The notes below the pieces were generated by a model, which was not told where the DNA came from, searched no databases, and was given only the letters and a program-made list of their open reading frames with translations. The translations under genes and the position numbers were made by a program. From the NCBI RefSeq assembly GCF_003952345.1, contig NZ_CP034433.1:1488001-1552000 (forward strand): DNA of 64,000 bases, read 5' to 3'. This DNA is from Iodobacter ciconiae (GTDB lineage: Bacteria; Pseudomonadota; Gammaproteobacteria; Burkholderiales; Chitinibacteraceae). Positions 55,566-64,000 of the stretch are shown here, one piece after another; within the stretch, counting starts at the first letter, position 1; every line of letters starts with the position of its first letter.

Positions 55566-56273
55566 ATGCTTATTAATTGTAGAGTTTCAAAAATAGAATC
55601 ATTTATAAAAAATATATATAAAGTATATCTGATACTATATAAACCAATTGATTTTAAAGCTGGTCAGTACATATCAACTAAAATATCAGATAAAAAACAA
55701 TTATTTTCAATTGCTAATTGCCCAACAGAGACCGGGATGATTGAGCTACACATTGGTAGTTCAGATGTAAATAGTTCATTAGATACAATCCATTTTTTCG
55801 CCAATGCTTTAATTGAAAATAATTGCATTGAAATCGACGCACCTCATGGCGAAGCATGGTTGCGTGATAATAGCAATAAGCCATTGTTATTGATTGCTGG
55901 CGGCACTGGATTCTCTTATATAAATAGCATTTTAAAAAGCTGCCTGAGCAAAAAATTATCTCAACCTATTTATATTTATTGGGGAGTAAAAAACAGCGAC
56001 TTTTTATATGCAGACAAAGAACTGACGGCATTATCAATAAAACATAGTAATTTACATTATGTGCCTGTTGTTATTGAAGACAATAAAGGCAAGTGGTCAG
56101 GTAAAAAAGGAACAGTTCTTGATGCTATTTTGAATGATTTTACCGATATATCATCATTTGATATTTATGTTTGTGGTCCATCCATAATGGTTAAAGCGGT
56201 AAAAGAGCAATTAATATCTAAAAAAAATGCAAAATTAGAGCAGATGTTTTCCGATGCATTTTCATACCATTAA
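55566..56273 (+). CDS. luxG: NAD(P)H-flavin reductase LuxG
   Basis: A 235-residue Fre-like reductase that supplies reduced FMN to luciferase. Flavin-binding is at FKAGQY and LFSIANCP (about 31-55), a variant of the usual RxxS; nucleotide binding is at LLLIAGGTGFSYINSI (about 111-126), and CGPSIMVKAV near the end. It lies 9 bases after luxE and is the last lux gene. There is no luxF, ribEBH or luxI/luxR next to it. I see no clear terminator after it. Confidence 0.93.
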   Translation: MLINCRVSKIESFIKNIYKVYLILYKPIDFKAGQYISTKISDKKQLFSIANCPTETGMIELHIGSSDVNSSLDTIHFFANALIENNCIEIDAPHGEAWLRDNSNKPLLLIAGGTGFSYINSILKSCLSKKLSQPIYIYWGVKNSDFLYADKELTALSIKHSNLHYVPVVIEDNKGKWSGKKGTVLDAILNDFTDISSFDIYVCGPSIMVKAVKEQLISKKNAKLEQMFSDAFSYH

Positions 56274-56687
56274 TGCTGGCAAAGCAAGGCATTGTGGCTC
56301 TGTCTCATTAAGAAAATCAGGGTGGTTTCCACTTTACTGACAAATTAATCAAATAACCTAAATTATCACTGCCAGCTATTCATAATGTTGAATATATAAC
56401 CATTACCTGATCAAATGGATAACCCCACCTTCTGGCAGGGTCTGCTGCCAAGTCAAATCTGAGCCCCTAAATACCTCTATAAAAGCGAACAACATCGTAC
56501 AACAAGGCTTATCGATTACCTGATCTGATTTTCATCTAAAAACAGTAGATTGACGTAACTATCTGGCATCTAAAAAATGGCATATGTTTTAGCCCCACTA
56601 CCCCTTTCTTACCAACACACCCGCAGCTAAAACCATTAAGCTATCAGCAGCAAGCGAACTTGCTGTGGGTAACCTTTTGGAGCTTTG
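56274..56687. other. Gene-poor region between luxG and modA
   Basis: No gene is supported. It is AT-rich with one repeat related to 2704-2744. It presumably includes the right border of the lux insertion and the mod promoter. I see no convincing ModE site. Confidence 0.45.
56412..56452. repeat. Diverged intergenic repeat, copy 2 (copy 1 at 2704-2744)
   Basis: Reads AAATGGATAACCCCACCTTC at the start and aligns without gaps to the copy at 2704. It lies 140 bases after luxG. Confidence 0.4.
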
Positions 56688-57428
56688 ATGACTGCCAGGT
56701 ATTTTATAGCTGCCTTTATGGCCTATATTTCGACCCCCTCCTTTGCCGATGAAGTTCAGGTGGCCGTTGCCGCTAATTTCGTAGGGCCAATGCAAAAGAT
56801 TGCTGCGTTATTTGAACAAAGCAGCGGTCACAAAATACGGATGTCCAGCGGGGCAACAGGTAAATTTTATGCGCAGATTAAAAATGGAGCGCCTTTTGAA
56901 GTGTTACTGGCCGCCGATGAGCAAACCCCCTCCAGACTTGAGAAAAAAGGCTTAGCCACAGAGCCGTTCACCTATGCTATTGGCAAACTGGTGCTGTGGA
57001 GTGCAAAAGCCAGCTTTATTGATGATAAAGGGGAAGTGTTAAAAACAGATCGCTTTACCCGTCTTGCCCTTGCCAACCCCAAACTGGCCCCCTACGGACT
57101 GGCTGCGAGCGAAACATTAAAAATACTTGGTGTTTACGAAAAACTGACGCCAAAATTTGTAACGGGCGAGAATATCGCTCAAACCTATCAGTTTATTGGC
57201 ACAGGAAATGCGGAGCTGGGCTTTATTGCGATGTCGCAGGCATTTGAATCAGGCAAGCTGAAAAATGGCTCGGCGTGGATTGTTCCGCCCACCTTTTATT
57301 CACCAATCAGGCAAAATGCCGTACTGCTTAGCAAAGGCAAAAATAAACCTGCTGCTAAGGCACTGATCCAGTTTTTACAATCTGCTCCGGCAAAAGCAAT
57401 CATTAATGCGTCCGGGTATACGATTTAA
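56688..57428 (+). CDS. modA: Molybdate-binding periplasmic protein ModA
   Basis: A 246-residue protein with a signal peptide (MTARYFIAAFMAYISTPSFA/D). The molybdate oxyanion is bound through Ser residues in VAVAANFVGPM and SSGATGKFYAQI (about 25-65), as in ModA. Downstream GNAELGFIAMSQAF supplies other ligands. GGAG precedes the ATG. modABC are in order with a 50-base gap before modB. Confidence 0.93.
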   Translation: MTARYFIAAFMAYISTPSFADEVQVAVAANFVGPMQKIAALFEQSSGHKIRMSSGATGKFYAQIKNGAPFEVLLAADEQTPSRLEKKGLATEPFTYAIGKLVLWSAKASFIDDKGEVLKTDRFTRLALANPKLAPYGLAASETLKILGVYEKLTPKFVTGENIAQTYQFIGTGNAELGFIAMSQAFESGKLKNGSAWIVPPTFYSPIRQNAVLLSKGKNKPAAKALIQFLQSAPAKAIINASGYTI

Positions 57429-57478
57429 ATAATGGCATGCACACAGCAAGACGCCCCATATCGACCGGAACACGATAA

Positions 57479-58159
57479 ATGCCTCTGACAGAGAGTGATT
57501 TACAAGCCATCTGGCTTACGCTAAGGCTGGCCAGCATTGTAACTTTGATTTTGCTGTTTATCGGCACGCCGATTGCGTGGTGGCTGGCGCGTAGCAAAAA
57601 ATGGTGGAAAGGACCGGTGGCTGCAGTCGTGGCGCTGCCGCTGGTTTTGCCACCTTCGGTGCTGGGGTTTTATCTCTTACTGGCGATGGGACCAGAGGGA
57701 CCGGTTGGGCAGTTAACTCAATCACTGGGTCTTGGCTTGCTCCCGTTTACCTTCTGGGGGCTGGTGATTGCTTCGGTGTTTTATTCTCTGCCCTTTATGG
57801 TGCAACCATTGCAAACCGCCTTTGAAGCCATTGGCAATCGGCCGATGGAGGTTGCCGCCACCTTACGTGCATCCCCGCTTGATGCTTTCTTTACCGTTGC
57901 AGTGCCCTTATCCATGCCCGGTTTTATGACTGCCTCTATTCTGACTTTTGCCCATACGGTAGGGGAATTCGGTGTGGTACTAATGATCGGGGGCAATATA
58001 CCTGGTGTCAGCCGCGTGGTTTCTGTGCAGATTTATGATTATGTTGAATCCATGGATTATCTTCAGGCGCATCGCCTCTCTGCCGTTATGCTGGCGTTTT
58101 CTTTTGTTGTGCTGCTGGTGATGTATCTCTGGCGGCCCAGCAGCAAAAAGGGCATGTAA
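57479..58159 (+). CDS. modB: Molybdate ABC transporter permease ModB
   Basis: A 226-residue inner-membrane permease with about five to six membrane segments. The coupling loop [22 protein letters not shown] (first 20: [20 protein letters not shown]) contacts Mod[17 protein letters not shown] is typical of ModB. Its stop directly abuts the modC ATG. Confidence 0.93.
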   Translation: MPLTESDLQAIWLTLRLASIVTLILLFIGTPIAWWLARSKKWWKGPVAAVVALPLVLPPSVLGFYLLLAMGPEGPVGQLTQSLGLGLLPFTFWGLVIASVFYSLPFMVQPLQTAFEAIGNRPMEVAATLRASPLDAFFTVAVPLSMPGFMTASILTFAHTVGEFGVVLMIGGNIPGVSRVVSVQIYDYVESMDYLQAHRLSAVMLAFSFVVLLVMYLWRPSSKKGM

Positions 58160-59227
58160 ATGACCGGTATTCAGGCCCGCTTTCAACTGAACTGGCCCGG
58201 CTTTCAGCTGGATGTAGATTTAGATTTACCAAACCGCGGCATCACCGCTTTGTTCGGGCATTCCGGCTCTGGCAAAACCACCCTGCTGCGCTGCATCGCC
58301 GGGCTGGAGCGTGCTGCAGGCCAGCTTACGATCAATGGCAATATCTGGCAAGACAAGCACCACTTTCTGGCCACACACAAGCGTGCACTGGGTTATGTGT
58401 TTCAGGAAGCCAGCTTGTTTTCGCATTTGAGCGTTTTGGATAATCTGCGTTATGGGCTAAAGCGCACCACTGCCGGTCAGCAGGTTGATATGGAGCAAGC
58501 CATTGAGCTGCTTGGTATAGCCCACCTGCTGGAGCGCAAACCCGAGCGATTATCTGGCGGCGAGCGCAGCCGGGTCGGCATCGCGCGCGCCCTGGCGCTT
58601 CGCCCGGATATCTTACTGATGGACGAGCCACTGGCCGCACTCGATGTAAAGCGCAAGCAGGAAATTCTGCCTTACCTGGAGCGCCTGCACGAAGCGCTGC
58701 ATATCCCTGTGCTCTATATTAGCCACTCCCCCGATGAAGTCGCAAGGCTCGCTGATTATCTGGTGGTCATGGAAAATGGCCGCACACTGGCGACCGGCCC
58801 GCTGGCCGATACCCTCACCCGTCTTGATCTGCCAATCCACCTGGGCGAGGATGCGGGCGCAATTTTAGATGTATGTGTAACCGAGCTGAGCCCAGAATGG
58901 CATTTAACCAGAGTGGTTTTTTCGGGCGGCAGCTTGTGGGCCAGAGATCAGGGCCTGCCGGTTGGCCGCAAATTGCGGGTACGAGTGCTTGCCAGAGATG
59001 TTAGCCTGGCGATCGGGCCGCCGGGCAAAAGTAGTATTCAGAATATCTTGCCAGGCCACGTTGATGCCCTCGCCGATGATGAGCACCCTGGCCTTGTGCT
59101 GGTTAGAGTACAAGTCGGTGACGCCATTATTCTGGCTCGCCTGACTAAAAAATCAGCTGCCTCGCTCGATATTCACCCCGGTCAGCAGGTGTGGGCACAG
59201 ATTAAATCGGTCGCATTGATGGAGTAG
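58160..59227 (+). CDS. modC: Molybdate ABC transporter ATPase ModC
   Basis: A 355-residue ATPase with Walker A GHSGSGKTT (about 34), signature LSGGERSRVGIARAL (about 132), and Walker B ILLMDEPLAALD. The C-terminal ~65 residues form a TOBE/Mop domain that binds molybdate and may damp uptake. It begins at the base following the modB stop. Together ModABC import molybdate for molybdenum cofactor. Confidence 0.95.
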   Translation: MTGIQARFQLNWPGFQLDVDLDLPNRGITALFGHSGSGKTTLLRCIAGLERAAGQLTINGNIWQDKHHFLATHKRALGYVFQEASLFSHLSVLDNLRYGLKRTTAGQQVDMEQAIELLGIAHLLERKPERLSGGERSRVGIARALALRPDILLMDEPLAALDVKRKQEILPYLERLHEALHIPVLYISHSPDEVARLADYLVVMENGRTLATGPLADTLTRLDLPIHLGEDAGAILDVCVTELSPEWHLTRVVFSGGSLWARDQGLPVGRKLRVRVLARDVSLAIGPPGKSSIQNILPGHVDALADDEHPGLVLVRVQVGDAIILARLTKKSAASLDIHPGQQVWAQIKSVALME

Positions 59228-59490
59228 GTTTTGAAGCTTTTTTGAACCGTGCGGATCGACTTTTTTTAGAGGCGGTCTGTATTTCGGGGTTTTGTGCCTA
59301 TTCAAAAAATGAGAGCCTTCGCTCTCACCCGAATCAGGGCACCGAAAGCGCTTTTTATTATATTTATTTAACGCACAGATACAAGGCAACCTGCGTACTT
59401 TTCAGTATTGCCTGCGGGTTACTCTGCCCTGGCAAAGCGAATTTCACTTAAATTGCCAGGATTATCAAGGATGCCTGGATCTTTGGGGCA

Positions 59491-59832
59491 TTACTCATCA
59501 CGTGTTAGCACTTCCAATAATTCCAGCTCAAAAATCAGATTGGAATCAGGCTTGATATGTTCACCAATTTGCCTCTCACCATAGGCCAGATGTGCAGGCA
59601 CCCAAAGCTTACGCTTGCCGCCCACTTTCATCCCCATCAAACCCTGATCCCAGCCCTTAATCACGCGCCCTGTGCCAATTACACATTTAAACGGCACTCC
59701 ACGATCATAAGAAGAATCAAACTGCGTGCCGTCTTCCAGAAAACCCCGGTATTGAGTCGTAATCAAAGCACCTCTTACGGCTTCTTTGCCTTCCCCCAGC
59801 TGTAAATCTTCAACTATTAGCTCATTACTCAT
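59491..59832 (-). CDS. FKBP-type peptidyl-prolyl cis-trans isomerase
   Basis: A 113-residue single FKBP domain starting at the ATG at 59832 (MSNELIVEDLQLGEG); the frame extends upstream without homology. Active-site positions are kept in YRGFLEDGTQFDSSYDRG, VIKGWDQGLMGMKVGGKRKL and LAYGER. The protein is cytoplasmic, without a signal peptide, and catalyses proline isomerisation. It resembles the short FkpA/FbpA-like proteins of Neisseriales. It converges with modC across about 260 bases. Confidence 0.88.
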   Translation of the reverse strand: MSNELIVEDLQLGEGKEAVRGALITTQYRGFLEDGTQFDSSYDRGVPFKCVIGTGRVIKGWDQGLMGMKVGGKRKLWVPAHLAYGERQIGEHIKPDSNLIFELELLEVLTRDE

Positions 59833-60116
59833 TGCGACCCTTTTATCAGTAAGCCATCTCGAAATTATAAACCCAGCAGAGGTTGCCACAGAGACAGCAT
59901 TGAAGTGTGCCTATTTGAGCCGAGTTATCTTGCTTCTGAGTTTAGCATTCGTTATGTCTTGAGAATTTTTAATAGACAATTTTTATAAAATTCAAACTAG
60001 TCTATTTCTGCTCAAGCATTCTCTAAAATCCAGTCATCACGATATAGGATTAAGCATCTTTAGAGGTGTAGTTCAAAAGGGCTTTTTTTGAGACTGAATT
60101 TTAGTAAAAGATAAAA

Positions 60117-60857
60117 TTATAAAGGCTGGTTCAAACCGGGAACATCTGTACCGTACGGCGAATTATATCCTTCATGTTTTTCTCGGCAGCCAGAATAGCT
60201 AAATTTTTCAATAACGCCATTTTTAATAAGGAATTTTTTTGTGCAATTATAGGTTTTACCAATAAAATCATCATAACTGCTACTAGAGTACTGAAAAACA
60301 GTATTGCCGCCATCTAATTTTGCTGTGCTCGTTGGTACCCCCCAGTCTTTTATTAATTTATCAGATTTTTTACCAATCCAAGCAACCCAATGATCGCCAT
60401 AATAAGCAGACCTAATGCTCAAACGCCCGGCATAATCAGGGTAAGTCGACACAAGCACGGTTCTTTCTGGGCTCTTTACGGTGACCTTGAGTGAGCAGTT
60501 ATTATAATAGGACAGGCCCGGCTCTATATATTTGCGTGCCTTATGCTCTTGAATTGTTTTTGTTTTCGGATCAAGCTCAACCATAATCTGGCACCCGGCA
60601 ATGCGCCAGTCATATACAAGCGATGGTCTTGAAAAGCGCGTAAACTGATGAATAACTGTTGGTTTGCCAAATTTCTTCTCGAGATAAGCTGCCGTTTTTT
60701 CTTCATCTGTACCATCCACAATGGTATGATAAAGGAATTGCTCAATATTAAGATCCGTTTTTTTGGACCCCATAAATATAGTTGGATATTTTGACTTAGT
60801 TGCTGCACAACCTGCGAGAATCAGGCCAGACACACAAATTAAACAAAATTTATACAT
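60117..60857 (-). CDS. Predicted lipoprotein of unknown function
   Basis: A 246-residue protein with a lipoprotein signal peptide: MYKFCLICVSGLILAGC, lipidated at Cys17. The mature part has two similar-looking modules: FLYHTIVDGTDEEKTAAYLE then KKFGKPT, and later VAWIGKKSDKLIKDWGVPTS, suggesting repeated small domains found in outer-membrane-associated proteins. Paired cysteines (CQIMVEL, NNCSLKV; YNCTKKF, SGCREKH) may form disulfides. The gene is AT-rich and stands alone among gene-poor DNA, hinting at acquisition. Confidence 0.7.
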   Translation of the reverse strand: MYKFCLICVSGLILAGCAATKSKYPTIFMGSKKTDLNIEQFLYHTIVDGTDEEKTAAYLEKKFGKPTVIHQFTRFSRPSLVYDWRIAGCQIMVELDPKTKTIQEHKARKYIEPGLSYYNNCSLKVTVKSPERTVLVSTYPDYAGRLSIRSAYYGDHWVAWIGKKSDKLIKDWGVPTSTAKLDGGNTVFQYSSSSYDDFIGKTYNCTKKFLIKNGVIEKFSYSGCREKHEGYNSPYGTDVPGLNQPL

Positions 60858-61726
60858 AAAAGTCCTCTATTAAATAAATTCTTTTTGCGAGAAAGAATCC
60901 TGATGCTACAAAAATATAATACATGAGTTAATTTAGAATGGAATTTGCATACTATAACCAAACCAACTTAGAAAAGATATGAATCACTTCACTCTAAGTA
61001 CTGCTGAAAAATTAACTTCGCGATCAAACTTTGTCATTAGCCCAGCTTATTTTGTTTATTTTTATTGAATTAATTTTGAAAAAAATTATTATTTATAATG
61101 TTTTCCAGAATATTGCATCCCTCAAAAAGACACATTCAAGATGTTTTAATTTTCAGTATCACTCGTCATTTATCATAAAAACTTCATTAACATCAATTCT
61201 TAATTTTGTTTTTTAACCAATAATTCTTTTTGCACTATTTAAAATTTTTATACCATAATTACTTTCAAAATATATATTTATACTATTGAAATAATTATTA
61301 ATAATTTAATTTTTACAAACGCCAAGAAGGATAAAAGTCACCTGATTGGTTTACTCTAAATGATCTGCCATCAACAAGACGGATGTTGCCCTCAATCCTA
61401 TCAACTGAAGCGCAACACAAAGGCTTTCTGTTTTTCGTAGCAGCGGCTTTAGCCGCGAAAGCGCTACTTTTAAAATATTCGCGGCCAAAGCCACTTCTAC
61501 GATGCCGTTCTTGAGTTGATAGGATTGATACTGCCCCCTCCTCATCGTTAAATGTAAAATTTCTCGTAATTAATCTTGATGAAAGTAATTTGACATGGCA
61601 ACATCATAAAAAAACAAGGTTCTTTAAATAACGTAAGTAATACTTTGAAATCATCGGCTACAGACCAATGTGTTCCGAATGAGCACAGTTTTTATTCTGC
61701 ATTAGTCATCAGGAATTTCACTGATC
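60858..61726. other. AT-rich gene-poor region with REP-like pair
   Basis: No gene is supported over about 870 bases apart from the palindromic element at 61391-61529. The small frames at 61031-61216 and 61351-61545 look like chance; the latter spans the repeat. Confidence 0.45.
61391..61529. repeat. REP-like inverted pair (REPIN-like) inside a larger palindrome
   Basis: Two inverted REP-like units, GTAGCAGCGGCTTTAGCCGC (61437-61459 region) and its near reverse complement at 61478-61500, are each themselves palindromic around GCGGCTTTAGCCGC. They lie inside an outer inverted repeat: CTCAATCCTATCAACTGAAG (61391-61410) pairs with 61510-61529 (18 of 20). The inner units resemble the REP family well known in Pseudomonas. 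Confidence 0.7.
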
Positions 61727-62950
61727 ATGAAACACCATATTTTATCTTTAGATGGCGGGGGTACCTGGGCACTTATTCAGGTAAAAGTGCTGATTAAACT
61801 TTATGGTGCAGAGACACGGGGGCATGCTGTTTTAAAACACTTTGATTTGGTCGCAGCCAATTCCGGTGGAAGTATTGTGGCCGCTGCATTGATTGAAGAC
61901 TTTACGCTGGCAGAAATACTCGATCTCTTTACCTGCGAGCCACAACGGCGAGAAATATTTAATGAATTACCCTGGTATAAAAAATTAAATCCTTTAGGTT
62001 TGATTTTGCCATTACCCCGGTTTTCAACTGTACAAAAATATCATGCTTTAATTTCCGTATTTAAACAATACGGCACCCGGTGGATGCGTGATGTTCAAAT
62101 TCCGGGCAAAAACAATCAGCCCGTTTTATTCGTATTTGTAAGTTATGATTTTGATCGTGACCGCGCCAAATTTTTTCGATCCTGGCAAAGCCGCGCAGGC
62201 GCAATGACCTCCCCCTATAGGGATATCTCACTGGTAGATGCAGTGCATGCATCAAGTAATGCACCCATTCATTTTTTTGATCAGCCGGCACAGATAGCGG
62301 GAGGACAATATTGGGATGGTGGCTTAACTGGTTATAATAATCCTGTATTAGCTGCTGCCACAGAAGCAATTGCTGCAGGCTGGGAAAAAGATCAAATTGC
62401 CATTTTAAGCATCGGCACGGGTAATACTATGCTGCCATTACTCAGCGCACAAAACGGCAATGAACCAAAGGCGCTGTTTAAAGAAAAACAAATTTCTTCA
62501 ATAGAAAACGATATTAAAAAATTGGCAGCCACTATTCTGGCTGACCCACCTGATTCACATACTTTTTTGGCTCATTTATTAATGGGTGGGTATTTGCCCA
62601 GGGTTAGCGCTGAATGCCCTGTTACAGACTCCGGGCTAGTACGCTTAAACCCCTTGATTCAACCCAACGGCAATAGTGAGAGAGGATGGGAAATGCCGGA
62701 TGGATTAAATGAGCAACAATTTAGCCAGTTAATCAAACTTGATATGGCGGTAATTAAGCAATCCGATATTAATTTAATTGTATATTTTTGCGAACTATGG
62801 ATGCAGGATAAGGTTCATAATCAAGCCATCCGTGCGGGTAGAGATTTCATTTGCGAAATCGGCTTTTCAAAATTTTCGGACGCGATTAAACAATGGCAAA
62901 CCTACACCCTTTTACCTCTTACAGGCCAGCATCATGACCACAGCAAATGA
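61727..62950 (+). CDS. Patatin-like phospholipase
   Basis: A 407-residue acyl hydrolase. The oxyanion hole is DGGGTWAL (residues 9-16). The catalytic serine sits in AANSGGSI (Ser46), where the usual first Gly of GxSxG is Ala. The dyad aspartate is in YWDGGLTGYNNP (about 205). The signature order is intact, so phospholipase A activity is likely. No signal peptide is seen. It overlaps the following YkvA-like gene by 17 bases. I see no nucleotide-cyclase or other defence partner beside it, so an anti-phage role is not supported. Confidence 0.85.
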   Translation: MKHHILSLDGGGTWALIQVKVLIKLYGAETRGHAVLKHFDLVAANSGGSIVAAALIEDFTLAEILDLFTCEPQRREIFNELPWYKKLNPLGLILPLPRFSTVQKYHALISVFKQYGTRWMRDVQIPGKNNQPVLFVFVSYDFDRDRAKFFRSWQSRAGAMTSPYRDISLVDAVHASSNAPIHFFDQPAQIAGGQYWDGGLTGYNNPVLAAATEAIAAGWEKDQIAILSIGTGNTMLPLLSAQNGNEPKALFKEKQISSIENDIKKLAATILADPPDSHTFLAHLLMGGYLPRVSAECPVTDSGLVRLNPLIQPNGNSERGWEMPDGLNEQQFSQLIKLDMAVIKQSDINLIVYFCELWMQDKVHNQAIRAGRDFICEIGFSKFSDAIKQWQTYTLLPLTGQHHDHSK

Positions 62951-63263
62951 CTACTCTGATGACAATTTTTGGCAAAAAATTAAAAAATTCGCTCTAAAAG
63001 CAGGCAGGGAAGTGATAGAAAAAGCGCTCTGGCTTTATTACGCAGCACAGCGTCCTGAAACCCCGGCCTGGGCAAAGACAGTTATTTTTGGTGCCCTCGC
63101 CTATTTCATTATGCCTCTGGATGCTATTTCCGATGTTATTCCCGTAGTGGGCTACAGCGATGATTTAGGTGCGCTTGCCGCTGCAATTGGCATGGTATCA
63201 ATGTATATCACGGAAGAAATCAAAGAGCAGACAGCACAAAAATTACAGCAGTGGTTTAGTTAG
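62934..63263 (+). CDS. YkvA-like (DUF1232) membrane protein
   Basis: A 109-residue protein beginning at the ATG at 62934. The DUF1232 core is typical: AKTVIFGALAYFIMPLDAIS, then DVIPVVGYSDDLGALAAAIG (about 48-88), giving one or two membrane helices with a conserved P-x-D-x2-P-D-like motif. It starts inside the 3' end of the patatin gene, so the two are co-translated and perhaps cooperate at the membrane. Function unknown in the family. Confidence 0.82.
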   Translation: MTTANDYSDDNFWQKIKKFALKAGREVIEKALWLYYAAQRPETPAWAKTVIFGALAYFIMPLDAISDVIPVVGYSDDLGALAAAIGMVSMYITEEIKEQTAQKLQQWFS

Positions 63264-63389
63264 CCTGGTTCACTGCTGCATTTTGGCAGGTCAGTTCGGT
63301 AGCAGTTTAGCCGCTCGCTCTCTACACTGGATTGGGTGCTTTAAGCCACATGGGTTGCCTTGCTGCAATTCTATCCTGAGAGTAAATCT

Positions 63390-63785
63390 ATGAGTCGCAA
63401 AATTTTCGTTAATCTTCCTGTTGAGAATCTGGAAGCCTCTCTTGGGTTCTTCCGTCAGTTGGGCTTTGATTTTAACCCTCAGTTTTCAAACAGCACTGCT
63501 GGCTGCATGGTTGTGTCTGATGATATTTTTGTTATGTTGTTAAAAGAAGCCAGATTTCAAACCTTTACACCTAAAACCCTTTGTAATTCGCACACCCATA
63601 CCGAAATGCTGCTTTGCCTGTCATGCGACAGCCACAAAGAAGTAAACGAAATGGTTGCCAGGGCGGTAGCAGCAGGAGGCACTACCTATAATGACCCGCA
63701 AGATCATGGTTTTATGTATGCGCATGGTTTTCAGGATTTAGACGGGCATATTTGGGAGCTCGTTTATATAGAAAACATCCTTTAA
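63390..63785 (+). CDS. VOC family (glyoxalase/bleomycin-resistance fold) protein
   Basis: A 131-residue protein starting at the ATG at 63390 (MSRKIFVNLPVENLEASLGF); AGAG lies upstream. Two beta-alpha-beta-beta-beta modules are visible, ending in YAHGFQDLDGHIWELVYIE, where the D-x-DGHxWE motif provides a metal ligand. The segment HTHTEMLLCLSC may supply another histidine. Substrate is unknown. It is a common single-copy type related to PhnB/YaeR-like glyoxalase proteins. Confidence 0.82.
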   Translation: MSRKIFVNLPVENLEASLGFFRQLGFDFNPQFSNSTAGCMVVSDDIFVMLLKEARFQTFTPKTLCNSHTHTEMLLCLSCDSHKEVNEMVARAVAAGGTTYNDPQDHGFMYAHGFQDLDGHIWELVYIENIL

Positions 63786-64000
63786 GAAATGACTACGGCT
63801 GCATATGACTCAATTTTTTATTTGATTTAAATGGCAAGACCCCTTTGTAAAAATGACCCGCTCAATTAAGTTACAGCTTCAAATCCCTTGTATCTGAAGC
63901 ACTATGCCAAGCTGGCTATGGCTCTTTAAACGGGCTTGAGGCAAAATCACCCTTCGCATCCTTATCGCCAGGCCTTTGGCAAGAGGGCTTAACCCTCTGC

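Noticed and set aside
61351..61545. 64-residue minus-strand frame
   Set aside because: Coincides with the REP-like palindrome; translation of a repeat.
61727..62950. Patatin gene as part of a CBASS-type defence system
   Set aside because: No nucleotide cyclase or accessory genes lie next to it; the neighbours are YkvA-like and VOC proteins.
1..64000. CRISPR arrays, rRNA and tRNA genes
   Set aside because: I saw no regularly spaced repeats and no convincing tRNA or rRNA sequence; a tRNAscan/Infernal run would settle it.

Overview
The window reads as chromosome of a betaproteobacterium, most likely of the Chromobacteriaceae/Neisseriales (an Iodobacter- or Chromobacterium-like organism). This is inferred from the gene complement (DUF2863 protein, PhaM-like and phasin PHA proteins, the 180-kDa-class NAD-glutamate dehydrogenase, AcnB, MaeB) and from the general look of the proteins; no rRNA or tRNA gene is present to prove it. 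Most of the window is ordinary core metabolism with moderate base composition. A few AT-rich islands look acquired.

Layout. 1-2.8 kb: the end of a type VI secretion lipase effector (Tle4-like) and its overlapping immunity gene, which carries a frameshift at a G5 run. 2.8-8 kb: a GGDEF diguanylate cyclase, a DUF2863 protein and the DEAD-box helicase RhlE, all on the minus strand. 8-12.9 kb: acnB, then a Rieske oxygenase gene whose stop codon coincides with the CTAG target duplication of an IS5-family element. 12.9-20.2 kb: mltA, a PhaM-like gene, maeB and dnaE (minus strand). 20.3-21.6 kb: a YjfB-like gene, a phasin gene preceded by two PhaR-like repeats, and an AT-hook/ribbon-helix-helix-like protein. 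21.9-24.6 kb: adhE behind a perfect FNR-type box. 24.8-33 kb: a compact operon (VTT/FAD-oxidoreductase fusion, ynjB, ynjC, ynjD, ynjF-like, DUF3047) and a SelD-associated-type flavoprotein. 33-36.3 kb: an ABC-F ATPase, a secreted chorismate mutase and a GyrI-like protein. 36.3-39.7 kb: a decayed zone with relics of an EVE-domain gene and two regulators, an AT-rich orphan gene and another gene fragment. 39.7-49 kb: NAD-GDH, an orphan, prfB, a GxxExxY gene inside 47-bp inverted repeats, and lysS.

49.0-56.7 kb is the most striking part: a complete bacterial bioluminescence operon, luxC-D-A-B-E-G, AT-rich and closely resembling the Aliivibrio fischeri genes, set between lysS and modABC and bordered on both sides by gene-poor, repeat-containing DNA. 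All catalytic residues I can check are present, so the set looks functional: LuxC/D/E make the long-chain aldehyde, LuxA/B form luciferase and LuxG supplies reduced flavin. No luxI or luxR lies in the window. Luminous bacteria known to me are gammaproteobacteria (Vibrio, Aliivibrio, Photobacterium, Shewanella, Photorhabdus), so this looks like a recent transfer into a betaproteobacterium.

56.7-64 kb: modABC (molybdate uptake), an FKBP-type isomerase, an AT-rich lipoprotein, a REP-like palindromic pair, a patatin-like phospholipase overlapping a YkvA-like gene, and a VOC-family protein. The last ~215 bases hold nothing I recognise.
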